64,000 nucleotides of DNA from Haematobia irritans (GCF_050003625.1 NC_134397.1:273042070-273106069), one strand, 5' to 3'. Counted from the stretch's first letter, positions 30,913-42,789 are shown. Notes: a model not told the origin generated them from the letters alone. Program-made: numbers and translations.

Positions 30913-32856
30913 AACAAGTAAGGAAAGTCTAAAGTCGAGCGGGGCCGACCACTTTGTAAATCCACATTTTCGATACTATATCAAATCCGTCAAATGTGTT
31001 GGGTGCTATATATAAAGGTTTTTGTCCCAAATACATACATTTAAATCTGACTCCATCTGAACAAAATGTATAATCTACAGACTTAAAATTTAAGCCGGCT
31101 AATGCCCAGGGACGTTACACTATGTTAGTAAAAACAAGTAAGGAAAGTCTAAAGTCGGACGAGGCCGACCATATTATACCCTGCACCACTTTGTAGATCT
31201 AAATTTTGGATACCATGTCACATCCGTCAAGGTTTGTCTCATATACATACATTTAAATATCACTCGATTTGGACAGAATTTGATAGACTTTTACAAAATC
31301 TATAGACTCAAAATTTAAGTTGGCTAATGCACTAGGGTGGAACACAATTTTAGTAAAAAATTTAAATCTGAAAAAATTTTAAGAAAACTTTTATACTAAT
31401 TGTACTCCTTGTGCAAAATTTCAAGCTAACCGGGATAAAACTCTGGCTTCTGGGTCCATATAAGTGGATATCGGGCGAAAGATATATATGGGAGCTATAT
31501 CTAAATCTGAACCGATTTCAACCAAATTTGGCACGCATAGCTACAATGCTAAATCTACTCCCTGTGCAAAATGTCAACCAAATTGGGCCAAAACTCTGGC
31601 TTTTAGGACCATATTAGTCCATATCGGGCGAAAGATATATATGGGAGCTATATCTAAATCTGAAGTGATTTCAATCAAATTTTGCACACTTGACTATACT
31701 ACTAATTGTACTCCTAGTGCAAAATTTCAACCAAATTCGGCCAAAAATCTGGCTTCTGGGGCCATATAAATCCATATCGGGCGAAAGATATATATGGGAG
31801 CTATATCTAAATCTGAACCGATTTCAATCAAATTTTGCACACTTGACTATGCGACTAAGTGTTATGTTTGTACAAAATTTCAAGCAAATCGGTATAAAAC
31901 TCTGGCTGCTGGGTCCATATTAGTGCATATCGGGCGAAAGATATATATAGGAGCTATATCTAAATCTGAACCGATTTCTTCCAAAATCAATAGGGTTCTA
32001 TTCTGACGCAAATTAGGAACATGTGCCAAATTTGAAGGCGATTGGACTTAAATTGCGACCTAGACTTTGATCACAAAAATGTGTTCACGGACAGACGGAC
32101 GGACGGACGGACGGACAGACGTACATGGTTATATCGACTCAGCGACCTACCCTGAGCATTATTGCCAAAGACACCATGTGTCTATCTCGTCTCCTTCTGG
32201 GTGTTACAAACATATGCACTAACTTATAATACCCTGTTCCACAGTGTGGCACAGGGTATAAAAATATGGGAATCATTTTAATCTAAACCAATTTTGAGGC
32301 AACTTCGCAAAAGTGTATTTATGATTTATCGGTCGATAGATATGTAATAGAAATAAAGGAAAATTTGAGTCACTTTTAGAAGTTTTCAACTTAGCAGTGG
32401 CGATTTTTTAAGGAAAATGTGGGTATTCTGGCCATTTTTGCCCAAATCGGAAAAACATATATATGGAAGCTATATAGAAATCTGAACCGATTTCAACCAA
32501 ATTTGACATGCAAACTTAGTATTTTATTTCTACTTCTTGTGCCAAATTTCACGTAAATCAGACTACAACTTTGAACTCTGTGGCCATATGACGGAAAATC
32601 GGGCGAAAGATATATATGGGAGCTATATCTAAATCTGAACCGATTGCAATAAAATTTAGCACACTTGACTACACTACTAATTGTATTCCTAGTGCAAAAT
32701 TTCAACCAAATTGGTCTTAAACTCTGGCTTCTGGGGCCATATAAGTCAATATCGGGCGAAAGATATATATGGAAGCTCTATCTAAATCTGAACCGATTTC
32801 TTGTGTCAAATTTGAAGTCGATTGGACTTAAATTGCGACCTAGACTTTGATTACCC
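30913..32856 (-). mobile_element. B-type Helentron-like element (B1), split by B2
   Basis: The tail ACAAGTAAGGAAAGTCTAAA with a GCGGGGCCGAC hairpin is at 30913. The body runs to TATGTTAGTAAAA (31133), is broken by B2 (31134-32260), and resumes at 32261 with ATATGGGAATCATTTTAATC, exactly the order in intact B3 (45955-45980). Array units follow (GATATATATGGGAGCTATAT at about 32609 and 32761). The head is missing; the element fades at about 32856. Confidence 0.75.
31134..32260 (-). mobile_element. B-type Helentron-like element (B2), full-length, nested in B1
   Basis: The tail is at 31134 (ACAAGTAAGGAAAGTCTAAA, GTCGGACGAGGCCGACC hairpin). The 153-bp array has GATATATATGGGAGC marks at 31481, 31634, 31787 and 31940. 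A GGACGGACGGAC microsatellite lies at 32093-32117. The head ends GCACAGGGTATA at 32260. CCTGCACCAC near the tail is complementary to the head region. The 60-100-codon ORFs are array artefacts. Confidence 0.85.
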
Positions 32857-32920
32857 CATATAAATCGACTGTCAAAATTTGACTTCTTGAGCCTCATGGC
32901 GGAACATATTTCATCCGATA

Positions 32921-33145
32921 AGGTGGGTATTAAGCTCGTATTTAGCCGCTAAAAACGCCATTTTTTCACGATTACTTTTCTTTCGTAATCCATTGCAAAG
33001 AATATAAAATTTATAAAAAGATGGTTTGGGCTATTCCCGACCATGCTACATATATTGAAATTTGCATCAAAGAAGTAAAATTTTAAACTTGTTTTGCTGA
33101 TTTATTTTTGATTTTAGCGGCTAAACTCGAACTTAGTACTCACCT
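32921..33145. mobile_element. PIF/Harbinger-like MITE, copy 2
   Basis: Ends AGGTGGGTATTAAGCTCG and CGAACTTAGTACTCACCT, with inner TTTAGCCGCTAAAA at left and TTTTAGCGGCTAAA at right. Flanked by ATA (32918-32920 and 33146-33148). Inserted in A-family sequence (TTCATCCGATA to GGGTTGAATTTGG). Related to 11674-11905. Confidence 0.8.
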
Positions 33146-33211
33146 ATAGGGTTGAATTTGGCTCTCTAATTACCATGCGAAAATTGGTTCATATCGCTTC
33201 ATAATTATTTA

Positions 33212-34008
33212 CACACAAAAAAATAATACATTTATTTTATGAATAGTGTTCACAAAAATTTTCCAAACACGGGATTCATAAATTATATGAAAACAATTCA
33301 TAAAATAAAAAATACAGGTTTTCATTGGCTACGAATGTATACATAATATGAATGGAGTTTTTAATATTATAAATGAAGTATACATATTTTTCGCCATTGA
33401 AAAATATGACTTTTCCTTAATATATATTAAAAACGTCATGCAATACATGTAACTTTTCCTTTAGATTTTTCCCGTGATTCTTAATGCCTGCATAATTGGT
33501 CAAAATTTATGAACCCATTTACTAAAAACCGCATTATAGTCCAACCAGTAAAGAACATAATTTTATAATATTTTATATTACTTATGAGCACCAACGCTTC
33601 CATTTAATATTGTTTTTTTGTCAATTTTTTTACAGCAATAAAAAATTCTTCGAATCGCGACGGCGACTCAAACTGTACTGAAAAACTCAAACACACGTGT
33701 TGCCTTCAAAACGTTATGTTTCGTTTTTTTTTGTCTCGTATTATATGCTTGTATTGTTACATATGAGAGTAACTCTATGTTTTGGTTCTCTCACGCTAAG
33801 AGAAAACCAGTATTTTTTGATATATTAAGTAAAGTTTCATTGATTTTATGAAACCGTCCATATATATTACTAAAAAATTCATAATTTCACAACAAGTATT
33901 TACGAAAACAGTATATAATGTAAGTGTACATAATTTTTATGAAAAAGTCCATAAATTTATAAAAATGTACAAATATATGTACAAATTCAAATTTTATTTT
34001 TTTGTGTG
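33212..34008. mobile_element. AT-rich MITE with CACACAAAAAAATA ends
   Basis: Left CACACAAAAAAATAATACAT and right ATTTTATTTTTTTGTGTG form inverted termini, flanked by TA (33210-33211 and 34009-34010). ATTCATAAAAT-type motifs near both ends pair with each other. It splits A-family sequence (TTCATAATTATT to ATGGACTTCTC). No coding capacity. Confidence 0.7.
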
Positions 34009-34232
34009 TATGGACTTCTCTATATAAACATTCTAAGAACAGAGTTGACTTATATAGGTATTCATATATATGGACTAACTTATAATGTATAAGACTATGA
34101 TATGTTTTAAGATACCTTATCATCAGCAAGTGTTTCCACAACTTCCATTGTGGATAACAGACTTTCTATGCAATCCATGGTGGAGAATACATAAGATTCT
34201 GCTGGCTGAACTTACGGCCATATACCTGTTCC

Positions 34233-35094
34233 TGTTTCTATTTTAATTTAGTATCTATATATGGCAGAAGACATTGTATAAATTTCTTATCCAAAATTAA
34301 ACATTGCCCAAAATATACTACAGACTTCACATCATTATCGGTGTATTCCTAAGAAATCCGTGCGAAATTAAATGGGCTAATAATAAACTTAATCAACATT
34401 TGTACATCTGTAGGCTGTCACGTGTTCAACAAAAAAAAAATTCCATTGAAAAGCGTGCAAATCAAAACTCTTGATAACATCTCATTTATGTTGATTTACA
34501 GAATATTTGTGCTTTGTGTCGTGGTATTGTGTATTAGAAAAATTCCAATTTATTTCATCATTAACCCATGTCTTCAAGAACAAAGATCATGCGATTTCAT
34601 TTGCCAACAAGCATTTCACAAAATTACAAATCACAAATAATTGGAAAATATTTTCCCAAGCACTAACGTATGACACATTTCTAACTGGGGAGGGATCTCA
34701 TCACTGATGAAAACAAAGGAAACTCGGCGAAACAAAAACAAGAGGGAAAATTATCTGCAAAGACGTTAGGCATTTTCATTTTAGGAAGATTTCGTGGAAG
34801 TGGAAAGTGTTGTCAAGATGGAAGCCCCAAGTGTTAATTGACATCTCGAAAGGTTAAATGATATCCCAAACACTCATATGCCATCTTCTATTTCTGATTA
34901 AATATATCTAGAGAGAAAGATAAATGGAATTTAATAAGAAAGTCGTCAAAACCAAAGCCATACCAATGATTAATCTTAAAAATTCTAATAGATTGGGTCA
35001 AATTTTAACTAGGGCTCGATTTATATTTCATATCAAAATCCTGAAAAAAAATTCTTTGTAATAAACTATTGCAAATAATTGCTAAAAAGCATTT
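34233..35094. other. Low-copy DNA, no gene supported
   Basis: No recognised repeat. Two overlapping ORFs of 66-72 codons at about 34422-34707 have no known motif. Confidence 0.5.
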
Positions 35095-35450
35095 TTATAC
35101 CCACCACCATAGAATGGAGATGGGGGTATAATAAGTTTGTAACACATCGAAGTATCAATTTCCGACTATAACATATAAAGTATATATATATTTTTGATCA
35201 GGAAGAAATTGTAAGACGATACAAGTATATACGGCCGTAAGTTAGGTCAGGCCGAATCTTATGTACCCTCCGCCATGTATTGCTTAGAAACTTCTACTAA
35301 AGTTTGTGATTGTGGTAATGCTTACCGATGGCCAGGTATCTTAAAACATGTTAACACCGTCTTCTAAATTGTAAGTTAGTCCATTTGTGGTATATATTAG
35401 GCAAAAAAAGGTATATACAGGGAGTTTTATGGGGATATTTTTATGGAAAA
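35095..35450. mobile_element. Head and tail fragments of A-type elements in opposite orientation
   Basis: 35095-35220 is a plus-strand head (TATACCCACCACCATAGAAT, TTTGTAACACATCGAAGTAT, TATAAAGTATATATAT). At about 35222 it changes to a minus-strand tail (ACAAGTATATACGGCCGTAA, CCGAATCTTATGTACCCTCC, CCATTTGTGGTATATATTAG). The array is missing, so these are two truncated copies or a rearrangement. Confidence 0.7.
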
Positions 35451-35511
35451 CGATTCAGTATAATAAATTGGGTTTACATTAACATTTTTTATTTCTATAT
35501 TACACAGAAAA

Positions 35512-36054
35512 AAATAACACCAATATATTTCCAATTAAAAAGTTAATTGAAGTTGAAATTTTTTTCAATTATTAAATTAATTGGTACAATTAACTTTTTA
35601 ATCAAGATAGAAAAATTAAGTTAATTAATTCAATGATTGAAAATTTTAAAATTTTTAATTAAAAAGTTAATTGATACAATAAACTTTTAATCAAATTCGG
35701 AAGACTAAGTCAGTTTATGATGATGATGAACATTTTTTTTAAATTTTTAATTACATTTTTTTCAAACAATCAATTGTTAATCCAAGTAAAAATTCTAAGA
35801 CAATTCAGAATGTAATTGAAAATAGTTACCTTTTTTAATTAATAAATTAATTGAGTTTTGCAATCAACATCAATTAAATTTTTAATTGAAATTTGGCAAT
35901 GAAATCAATTAATTTTTTAATCAAGAATTTTTTCTATGCCCAATTAAAATTGTGATTGATACTATCATTTTCGTGATTGAAGACATTTCAATTAAAAAAT
36001 TAATTGGATCAATTAATTTCGAGATTGAATCAAAAAAAAAATTTTTTTTGTGTG
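35512..36054. mobile_element. AT-rich foldback MITE (AATTAA-type), enlarged copy
   Basis: Ends ACACAGAAAAAAATAAC and AAATTTTTTTTGTGTG with TA on both sides. The interior repeats ATTAATTTTTTAATC/GATTGAA motifs as in 5073-5362 but is about 250 bp longer. It includes AATTAAAAAATTAATTGGAT followed by TCAATTAATTTCG, shared by all copies. Confidence 0.65.
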
Positions 36055-36114
36055 TATTAAAGAAGAGTCAAAGCGCATTTTCAAAATTAAAATTCATTGC
36101 TCCTCTTTATTCCA

Positions 36115-38390
36115 AAATTTTATTTCTATAGAAAATTTTTTCAAAGAATTTCTAGAGAAAATTTTATCAATATTTTATTTCTATAGAAAATTTTGTCAAA
36201 ATTTATTTCTATGAAAATTTAAATACCTCTTAGTTGGAGAGGAATGTTTTGCAAAATATACAAAAAATCAACCCTTTTTTGGTAGAATTCTACCAACTGT
36301 GGCAACCGTGTCTACCACCCATTTTTACTACTTAAGATACATGGTAAATTTATTATTTCTATAGATAATTTTGTCAAAATTTAATTTGTATAGATAATTT
36401 TGTAAAAATGTAATTTGTAGAGAAAATTTTGACAAAATTTTATTTCTATAAAAAATTTTATTTCTATAGAAAATTTTGTCAAAATTTTATTTCTATAGAA
36501 AATTTTGTCAAAATTTTATTCCTATAGAAAATTTTGTCAAAATTTTATTTCTATAGAAAAATTTGTCAAAATTTAATTTCTATAGAAAATTTTCTCGAAA
36601 TTTTATTTCTATAGAAAATTTTCTCAAAATTTTATTTCTATAGAAAATTTTCTCAAAAGTTTATTTCTATAGAAAATTTTGTCAAAATTTTTTTTCTATA
36701 GAAAAGTTTGTCAAAATTTTATTTCTATAGAAAATTTTGTCAAAATTTTATTTTTATAAAAAAATTTTGTGAAAATTTTATTTCTATAGATAATTTTTTC
36801 AAAATTTTATTTGTATACAAAATTTTGTCAAAATTTTATTTGTAGAGAAAATTTTGTCAAAATTTTATTTCTATAGAAAATTTTGTAAAAATGTTATTTC
36901 TATAGAAATTTTTATCACAATGTTATTCCTATAGGAAATTTTGTCAAAATTTTATATCTATAGGAAATTTTGTCAAAATTTTATTTCCATAGAACATTTT
37001 GTCAAAATTTTATTCCTATAGAAAATTTTGTCAAATTGTATTTCTATAGAAAATTTTGTCAAAATTTTATTTCTATAGAAAATTTTGTCAAAATTTTATT
37101 TCTATAGAAAATTTTGTCAAAATTTTATTTCTATAAAAAATTTTGTCAAAATTTTATTTCTATAAAAAATTTTGTCAAAATTTTATTTCTATAGAAAATT
37201 TTGTCAACATTTTATTCCTAAAGAAAATTTTGTCAAATTGTGTTTCTATAGCAAATTTTGTCAAAATTTTATTTCTAAAGTAAATTTTGTCAAAATTTTA
37301 TTTCTATAGAAAATTTTCTCAAAATTTTATTTCTATAGAAAATTTTCTCAAAATTTTATTTCTATAGAAAATTTTCTCAAAATTTTATTTCTATAGAAAA
37401 ATTTGTCAAAATTTAATTTCTATAGAAAATTTTCTCGAAATTTTATTTCTATAGAAAATTTTCTCAAAATTTTATTTCTATAGAAAATTTTCTCAAAAGT
37501 TTATTTCTATAGAAAATTTTGTCAAATTTTTTTTTTCTATAGAAAAGTTTGTCAAAATTTTATTTCTATAGAAAATTTTGTCAAAATTTTATTTCTATAG
37601 AAAATTTTGTAAACATTTTATTTCTATAAAAAAATTTTGTGAAAATTTTATTTCTATAGATAATTTTTTCAAAATTTTATTTGTATACAAAATTTTGTCA
37701 AAATTTTATTTGTAGAGAAAATTTTGTCAAAATTTTATTTCTATAGAAAATTTTGTCAAAATTTTATTTCTATAGAAAATTTTGTCAAAATTTTATTTCT
37801 ATAGAAGATTTTGTCAAAATTTTATTTCTATAAAAATCTTTGTCAAAATTTTATTTCTATAGAAAATTTTCTCAAAATTTTATTTGTATAGGAAATTTTG
37901 TCAAAATTTTATTTCTATAGAAAATTTTCTCAAAATTTTATTTCTATAGAAAATTTTGTTAAAATTTAATTTCTATAGAAAATTTTGTCAAAATTTTATT
38001 TCTATAGAAAATTTTGTCAAAATTTTATTTCTATAGAAGATTTTGTCAAAATTTTATTTCTATAAAAATCTTTGTCAAAATTTTATTTCTATAGAAAATT
38101 TTCTCAAAATTTTATTTGTATAGAAATTTTTGTCAAAATTTTATTTCTATAGAAAATTTTCTCAAAATTTTATTTCTATAGAAAATTTTCTCAAAATTTT
38201 ATTTCTATAGAAAATTTTGTTAAAATTTAATTTCTATAGAAAATTTTGTCAAAATTTTATTTCTGTAGAAAAACTTTGTCAAAATTTTATTTCTATAGGA
38301 AATTTTGTCAAAATTTTATTTCTAAAGAAAATTTTGTCAAAATTTTATTTCTATAGAAAATTTTGTCAAAATGTATTTTTATAAAAATTT
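36115..38390. repeat. 29-bp minisatellite array, about 2.2 kb
   Basis: Tandem copies of a 29-bp unit, TTTTATTTCTATAGAAAA plus TTTTGTCAAAA, on the order of 70-75 units. Each unit has two dyads: TTTCTATAGAAA (perfect) and TTTTGTCAAAA (near-perfect). Larger internal duplications are visible: the stretch with GTTTATTTCTATAG and an over-long T run recurs at about 36658 and 37498. The stretch with TAGAAGATTTTGTC and TAAAAATCTTTGTC recurs at about 37800 and 38035. Spacing is uniform with no unique spacers, so it is not CRISPR. Confidence 0.95.
36226..36350 (+). repeat. Array-edge repeat, copy 1
   Basis: CTCTTAGTTGGAGAGGAATG through TTTTGCAAAATATAC, a TTGGTAGAATTCTACCAA palindrome, CTGTGGCAACCGTGTCTACC and ACTACTTAAGATACATGG. 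It interrupts the 29-bp array. Copy 2 in the same orientation is at 38402-38510. This looks like the non-satellite terminus of the element that carries the array. Confidence 0.8.
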
Positions 38391-38401
38391 AAGTAACATA
38401 A

Positions 38402-38510
38402 CTCTTAGTTAGAGAGGAATATTTTGCAAAATCTACCCTTTTTTGGTGGAATTCTACCAACTGTGGCAACCGTGTCTACCATCCAATGTTACTACTTAAG
38501 ATACATGGCG
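38402..38510 (+). repeat. Array-edge repeat, copy 2
   Basis: CTCTTAGTTAGAGAGGAATA, TTTTGCAAAATCTACCC, GGTGGAATTCTACCAA, CTGTGGCAACCGTGTCTACC, ACTACTTAAGATACATGG. Same order and orientation as copy 1 at 36226; it closes the array on the right. Confidence 0.8.
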
Positions 38511-38700
38511 ATCACAGGTCTCCTGGTTTTGTGTTTCGATATCTTGATTTTATCTTATATTATTACTGATTTTCTACAGCAGAGCCATTTCCATGATTTT
38601 TTATTTGTCATAAAAACTTGCCAACAATTTATAGTTTTTTTTTGTTTAATTAAATTGGAAATTTTAAATTAAATTGGGGACAAAAGCCAAAAAATGCTGG
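38511..38700. other. AT-rich spacer, nothing recognised
   Basis: Sequence between the array-edge repeat and the next A-type fragment. An 82-codon ORF crosses it without a known motif. Confidence 0.4.
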
Positions 38701-39052
38701 CAACACTAACACCTCGTCTCAAATTTCAACCGGATTTTGCTCCTAGAGGCTCCGGAGGTCAAATATGGTGATCGGTTTATATGGGGCCTATATATAATTA
38801 TGGATCGATATGGACCAATTTTTGCATGGTGGGTAGATATCATATACTAAGACCACGTACCAAATTTCAACTGGATCGGTTGAATTTTGCTCCCCCAATT
38901 GGCTGCACAGTTCAAATTTGACTGATCTGCTTGGGAGAATATCTGTCATGGAACCCCCCTGAAATTTTCAAAGGAAACTATTATATTTGATTCATGGTGG
39001 TGGGTATTTAGCCTTGGGCCTGGCCGAACTTATGGCCGTATATACTTGTTTT
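38701..39052. mobile_element. Chimeric A-type fragment: minus-strand array, plus-strand tail
   Basis: 38701-38940 reads as minus-oriented A units (CAAATTTCAACCGGAT, GGCTCCGGAGGTCAAATATG, ATCGGTTTATATGGGG). From about 38995 a plus-oriented tail follows: CATGGTGGTGGGTATTTAGC, CTGGCCGAACTTATGGCCGT and ATATACTTGTTTT. The two orientations cannot belong to one intact copy. Confidence 0.65.
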
Positions 39053-39830
39053 AATCTAAGTTAGTGAAATATTCACAATATTCCGAACAGTGCTTCTAAA
39101 TCCCTTTTATTATGTGGTTAAAGTTTTTGCATTCTTTTTTATTTACAATGAAGTTTCAGACAAAAAATTCTTTAAGTAAATATTTCACTTTATCATCTCT
39201 ATTACAAAATGTAAATAATTCTACTTTACTCAATGGCCTAATGATCTTCCTTTCGAACTGTTGTATTTGTTTACAGCTCAATTTGCCTTCTCATAAACGG
39301 CAAACGAAACTATTTCCCACTGAGAATATTTACAAAAGGGATTATTAGTTCATATACGACAAGAAATCCTTCAAAATCGAAAAGATATGAAAGAAATCTT
39401 TTTTGTAGTAATTTCCTATTTTAAATGACATCATAAATTGCACATAATTCAGGCAGTCTTACAATCACTTCCTGTGTCAATCACAAACAGCAAATTTATA
39501 GATATTCTAAAAGATTTGACATTCACACAAACACATTCATTCAAAATAATTGCGTGTGTGTGAAGTGTGTATATATCAAAAGATGTACGAATGTATGTAA
39601 CAGCCGAAGCCTGAGGCTTTGAATATACAAAGAAATGCGAATTAGTGTCAATATGAAAGAGGACACGGATACATATTAGAATAAAATGTTACAAAAGGAT
39701 AATGAAATTTAAAATTATTGTCAAATAAATAGGACGATTCATTTATACAAAGTCCTGGACAGGATTCCTATATACCTTCATACATTTGTTGTCAAATGCA
39801 ATTATCCATATATTGTAGCGGATATAGATA
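39053..39830. other. Low-copy DNA, no gene supported
   Basis: No recognised repeat. A 78-codon ORF at 39112 lacks a known motif. Confidence 0.45.
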
Positions 39831-40929
39831 TTAAAAAAAACATGAAAATTTAAAATTCGATTGAAATACGAATAAAATTATACAAATTTTAGTAAAGGTA
39901 CAAGCACTTTTACAGAAATAACGCCCAAATATATCGAACTACCAGAAGCATTTCAATTAAAGTTGAAAATTTTATGAAAATATAATTTTTATAGGAAATT
40001 TAAAGAAAATTGAATTACATACAAGCAGTAATGTATGTAACGAATTTTCAAAGTATTCGATGAAAATTCTTCGAATTCTCATAAAATAGATTGTATGAAA
40101 ATAGAATGTCCATAACCAATTTTATAAAATCGAATTTTCATAGAAATTGTGATTAAAATCAAATCACATAGATTTTTAATTTTCATAGAAAATAAAATTC
40201 GAACGTTTATGTGAAATTTTATTAAAATCATGTTACATAGAAGATCTAATGAAAATTAAATTTTCATAGAATATTTTATAAAATTAAAAACTATTAAAAT
40301 CGAATTTTCATAAGAAGTTTAATGAAAATCGATTTTTATAGACATTGTGATTAAAATCAAATTATACAGAAATTTTATTCATTTTAATAAAAATCAAATT
40401 TTCATAAAGCCACCTGCCGTGGTCATAGTAATTCTAATTACAAATAAAAATTATATAAACATATAAAAATAAGTGTGATGAAAACCGAATTAAAAAAATT
40501 CGATTTTTTGAGAAAACTGAATTTTATTAAGAGATGTAAAATATTCTAGTTTTTATAGAAAATGTGATGAAAGATGAATTTCTATAGAAAATTTTATGAA
40601 CATGTTATTTTCTTGAAAGAAATGTGATGAAAATGAAATGAATTTGATTCAAATGAAATATTTTGAAAATTGAAATTATTTATGTAAGAAAGTAGAGTAA
40701 AACCGACTTTGCATAAAATTTGATTTGTTAAAATCGCCATTCCTTAGAACATTCTATGAACATGACTTTTTTACAGATATATTTTTCCATTGATTTACGG
40801 ACACCGAGTTGTCGTAGAAAATTTTATGAAAATCCAATTTTCGTATAAAAGTTTGTGAAAATCGTTGAATCATTGAAATTTTATAAATTTCAATTTTGAT
40901 AAAAATTGAATTTGCATAACAAAGTTGAT
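39831..40929. repeat. Decayed 29-bp-type minisatellite, part 1
   Basis: Imperfect repeats of GAATTTTCATAGAAAA plus TTTTATGAAAATC, with a period near 29 bp. The core ATAGAAAATTTT is shared with the young array at 36115. Heavily substituted and with indels, so it is old. It is split from part 2 by the C-type element. Confidence 0.6.
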
Positions 40930-41837
40930 AATGGATTTTGAGGCCATATATGTTCAAATCGGACGAAAGATATATAAGGGAGCTATATCTAAACCTGAAT
41001 CGATTTTGACCATATTTAGCACATACAATAGTATCGTTAAAAGTACCGCTTGTGCAAAATTTGAAGTAAGTCAGGGCAAAACTCTGGCTTTTGAGACCAT
41101 ATAAGTCCAAATCGGGCGAAAGATATATATGTGAGCTATATCTAAATCTGAACCGATGTTAACAAAATTTGACACACTTAACGATACTATTAAACGTACC
41201 CCATGTGCAAAATTTGAAGCAAATCACGGCAAAACTCTGGCTTTTGTGGCCATATAAGTTTAAATCGGACGAAAGATATATATGGGAGCTATATCTAAAT
41301 TTGAACCGATTTCAATCAAATTTTCGAGACTTGTAATATATTTGGATGTACGATATTTCAAGAAAATCGGTTGATAAACACGCTAACTATGACCAAATCG
41401 GGGATAAATATATATGGGAGCTATATCTAAATTTGAACCGATTTCAATCAAATTTTCGAGACTTGTAATATATTTGGATGTACGATATTTCAAGAAAATC
41501 GGTTGATAAACACGCTAACTATGACCAAATCGGGGATAAATATATGGCAGCTATATCTAAATCTGAACCGATTTTTTCCAAAACCAATAGCGATTGTCTC
41601 TGTCCCAAGAAACGGCCCTATGCCAAATTTAAGGACGATCGGACTTAAATTGCGAGCTGTACTTTGTGCACAAAATTACATATACAGACAGACGGACGGA
41701 CATCGCTAAATCGACTCAGAATTTAATTCTAAGCCGATCGGTATACTAAAAGATGGGTCTATGGCAATATTTCTAGGCGTTACATACAAATGCACAAACT
41801 TATTATACCCTGTACCACAGTAGTGGTGAAGGGTATA
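40930..41837 (-). mobile_element. C-type Helentron-like element, tail-truncated
   Basis: The head at the right end (minus strand) is TATACCCTTCACCACTACTG with a GGGTATAATAAG partner at about 41803-41837. Next come CAGACGGACGGACA (41686-41702) and TCGACTCAGAATTTAATTCT. The array includes an exact-looking 132-bp duplication with starts at 41284 and 41416 (GGGAGCTATATCTAAATTTG). The tail is missing at about 40930. Confidence 0.8.
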
Positions 41838-42789
41838 AAAATTAGAAAAAAATGCTGTAGAAGATTTTATGAAAACCGAATTTTATAAATTGAATTTGCA
41901 TAAGAAAGTTGATAAAATCGCCATTGCATAACAAATTTTAGTAGACATTTTTTTAATATCAAATTTCTGTAGAAATTTTTATGAAAATCGAAATTTCATT
42001 AAACTTTGTAAAAGAATTTTTATACAATATTATATAAAAATTGAATTTCTATAAAAAAAATAGAAAAAATGCTGTAGAAGAGTTTATGAAAATGGAATTT
42101 CCATTAACATTTTTAGAAAGTTTTGTGAAAACCAAATCTCATATAAAATTTTATTAAAATCAAGATTTAATTAACATTTTGTGAAAATCGAATTGTTTTA
42201 GAAAATTTTGTGAAAATCGAATATTCTTAGAAAATTTTGTAAAAATCGAATTTTTGAAGAAGGCTAGGTTATGTTAGCTATATTGCAGCCAGTTATTTCT
42301 GTCGCACATGGACTATGGCCAACTTGTCTCCTATCAATGTGTGGTCATACAATGAAAGAAATATTTACTTGATATTAAAGATAACGCAACTAAATTTTAA
42401 GATGCGAAATTTACAAAATATTAAGGACAAATTTCTTTAAAATAATGGAATTTTAATTAATATAAAGTTCATATTCTTAGCTTAAATTTTTTTCATTAAA
42501 TTTAGGACACAAATTTTGTAAATTTGCTTCCCTCCGTTAAAGTCGCATGCCTTTGAACTACGGCTATTTTTCCTTAAAGTAAAGAAACACATTTTTGATT
42601 TAAAGTAAAAGTTCTTAAATTAACTGAAATATTGAAACTTTAGATTTAAGATAAAAACGCTTCAAATATAGGCTATGACTTATTTTGTGGATTTAGCGTC
42701 TTTGGTTTCAAGTTTTTTTTTTGGAATTAAGAAAACATTTTTTTACTTTGAAGTATCCGTTATAATTTGGATTTTTAAACTAGCATTTG
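41838..42789. repeat. Decayed 29-bp-type minisatellite, part 2, fading to AT-rich DNA
   Basis: Best preserved at 42175-42260, where ATTTTGTGAAAATCGAAT recurs every 29 bp with CTTAGAAA/TTTAGAAA between. After about 42280 the pattern is lost and no feature is recognised up to 42789. Confidence 0.55.

Larger units (their letters stand above)
30425..34232 (+). mobile_element. Old A-type Helentron-like element carrying a nest of later insertions
   Basis: Reading only A-family sequence: decayed head CCATAGGATGGCAGTTTTAT (about 30437), GAAATCACGCAAACTTCCGA, and ATTGCAAATGGGCCATATCG to about 30912. It then resumes with CCCATATAAATCGACTG (about 32857-32920), GGGTTGAATTTGGCTCTCTA (33149-33209), ATGGACTTCTCTATATAAAC (34011 on), and tail CAATCCATGGTGGAGAATAC with CTTACGGCCATATACCTGTT at 34230. 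Between these lie B1 with B2 inside it, a PIF-like MITE and a TA-flanked MITE. Confidence 0.65.

Noticed and set aside
36115..38390. CRISPR-like regular repeat array
   Set aside because: Repeat units abut with no unique spacers, no cas genes are present, and the DNA is eukaryotic. It is a minisatellite.
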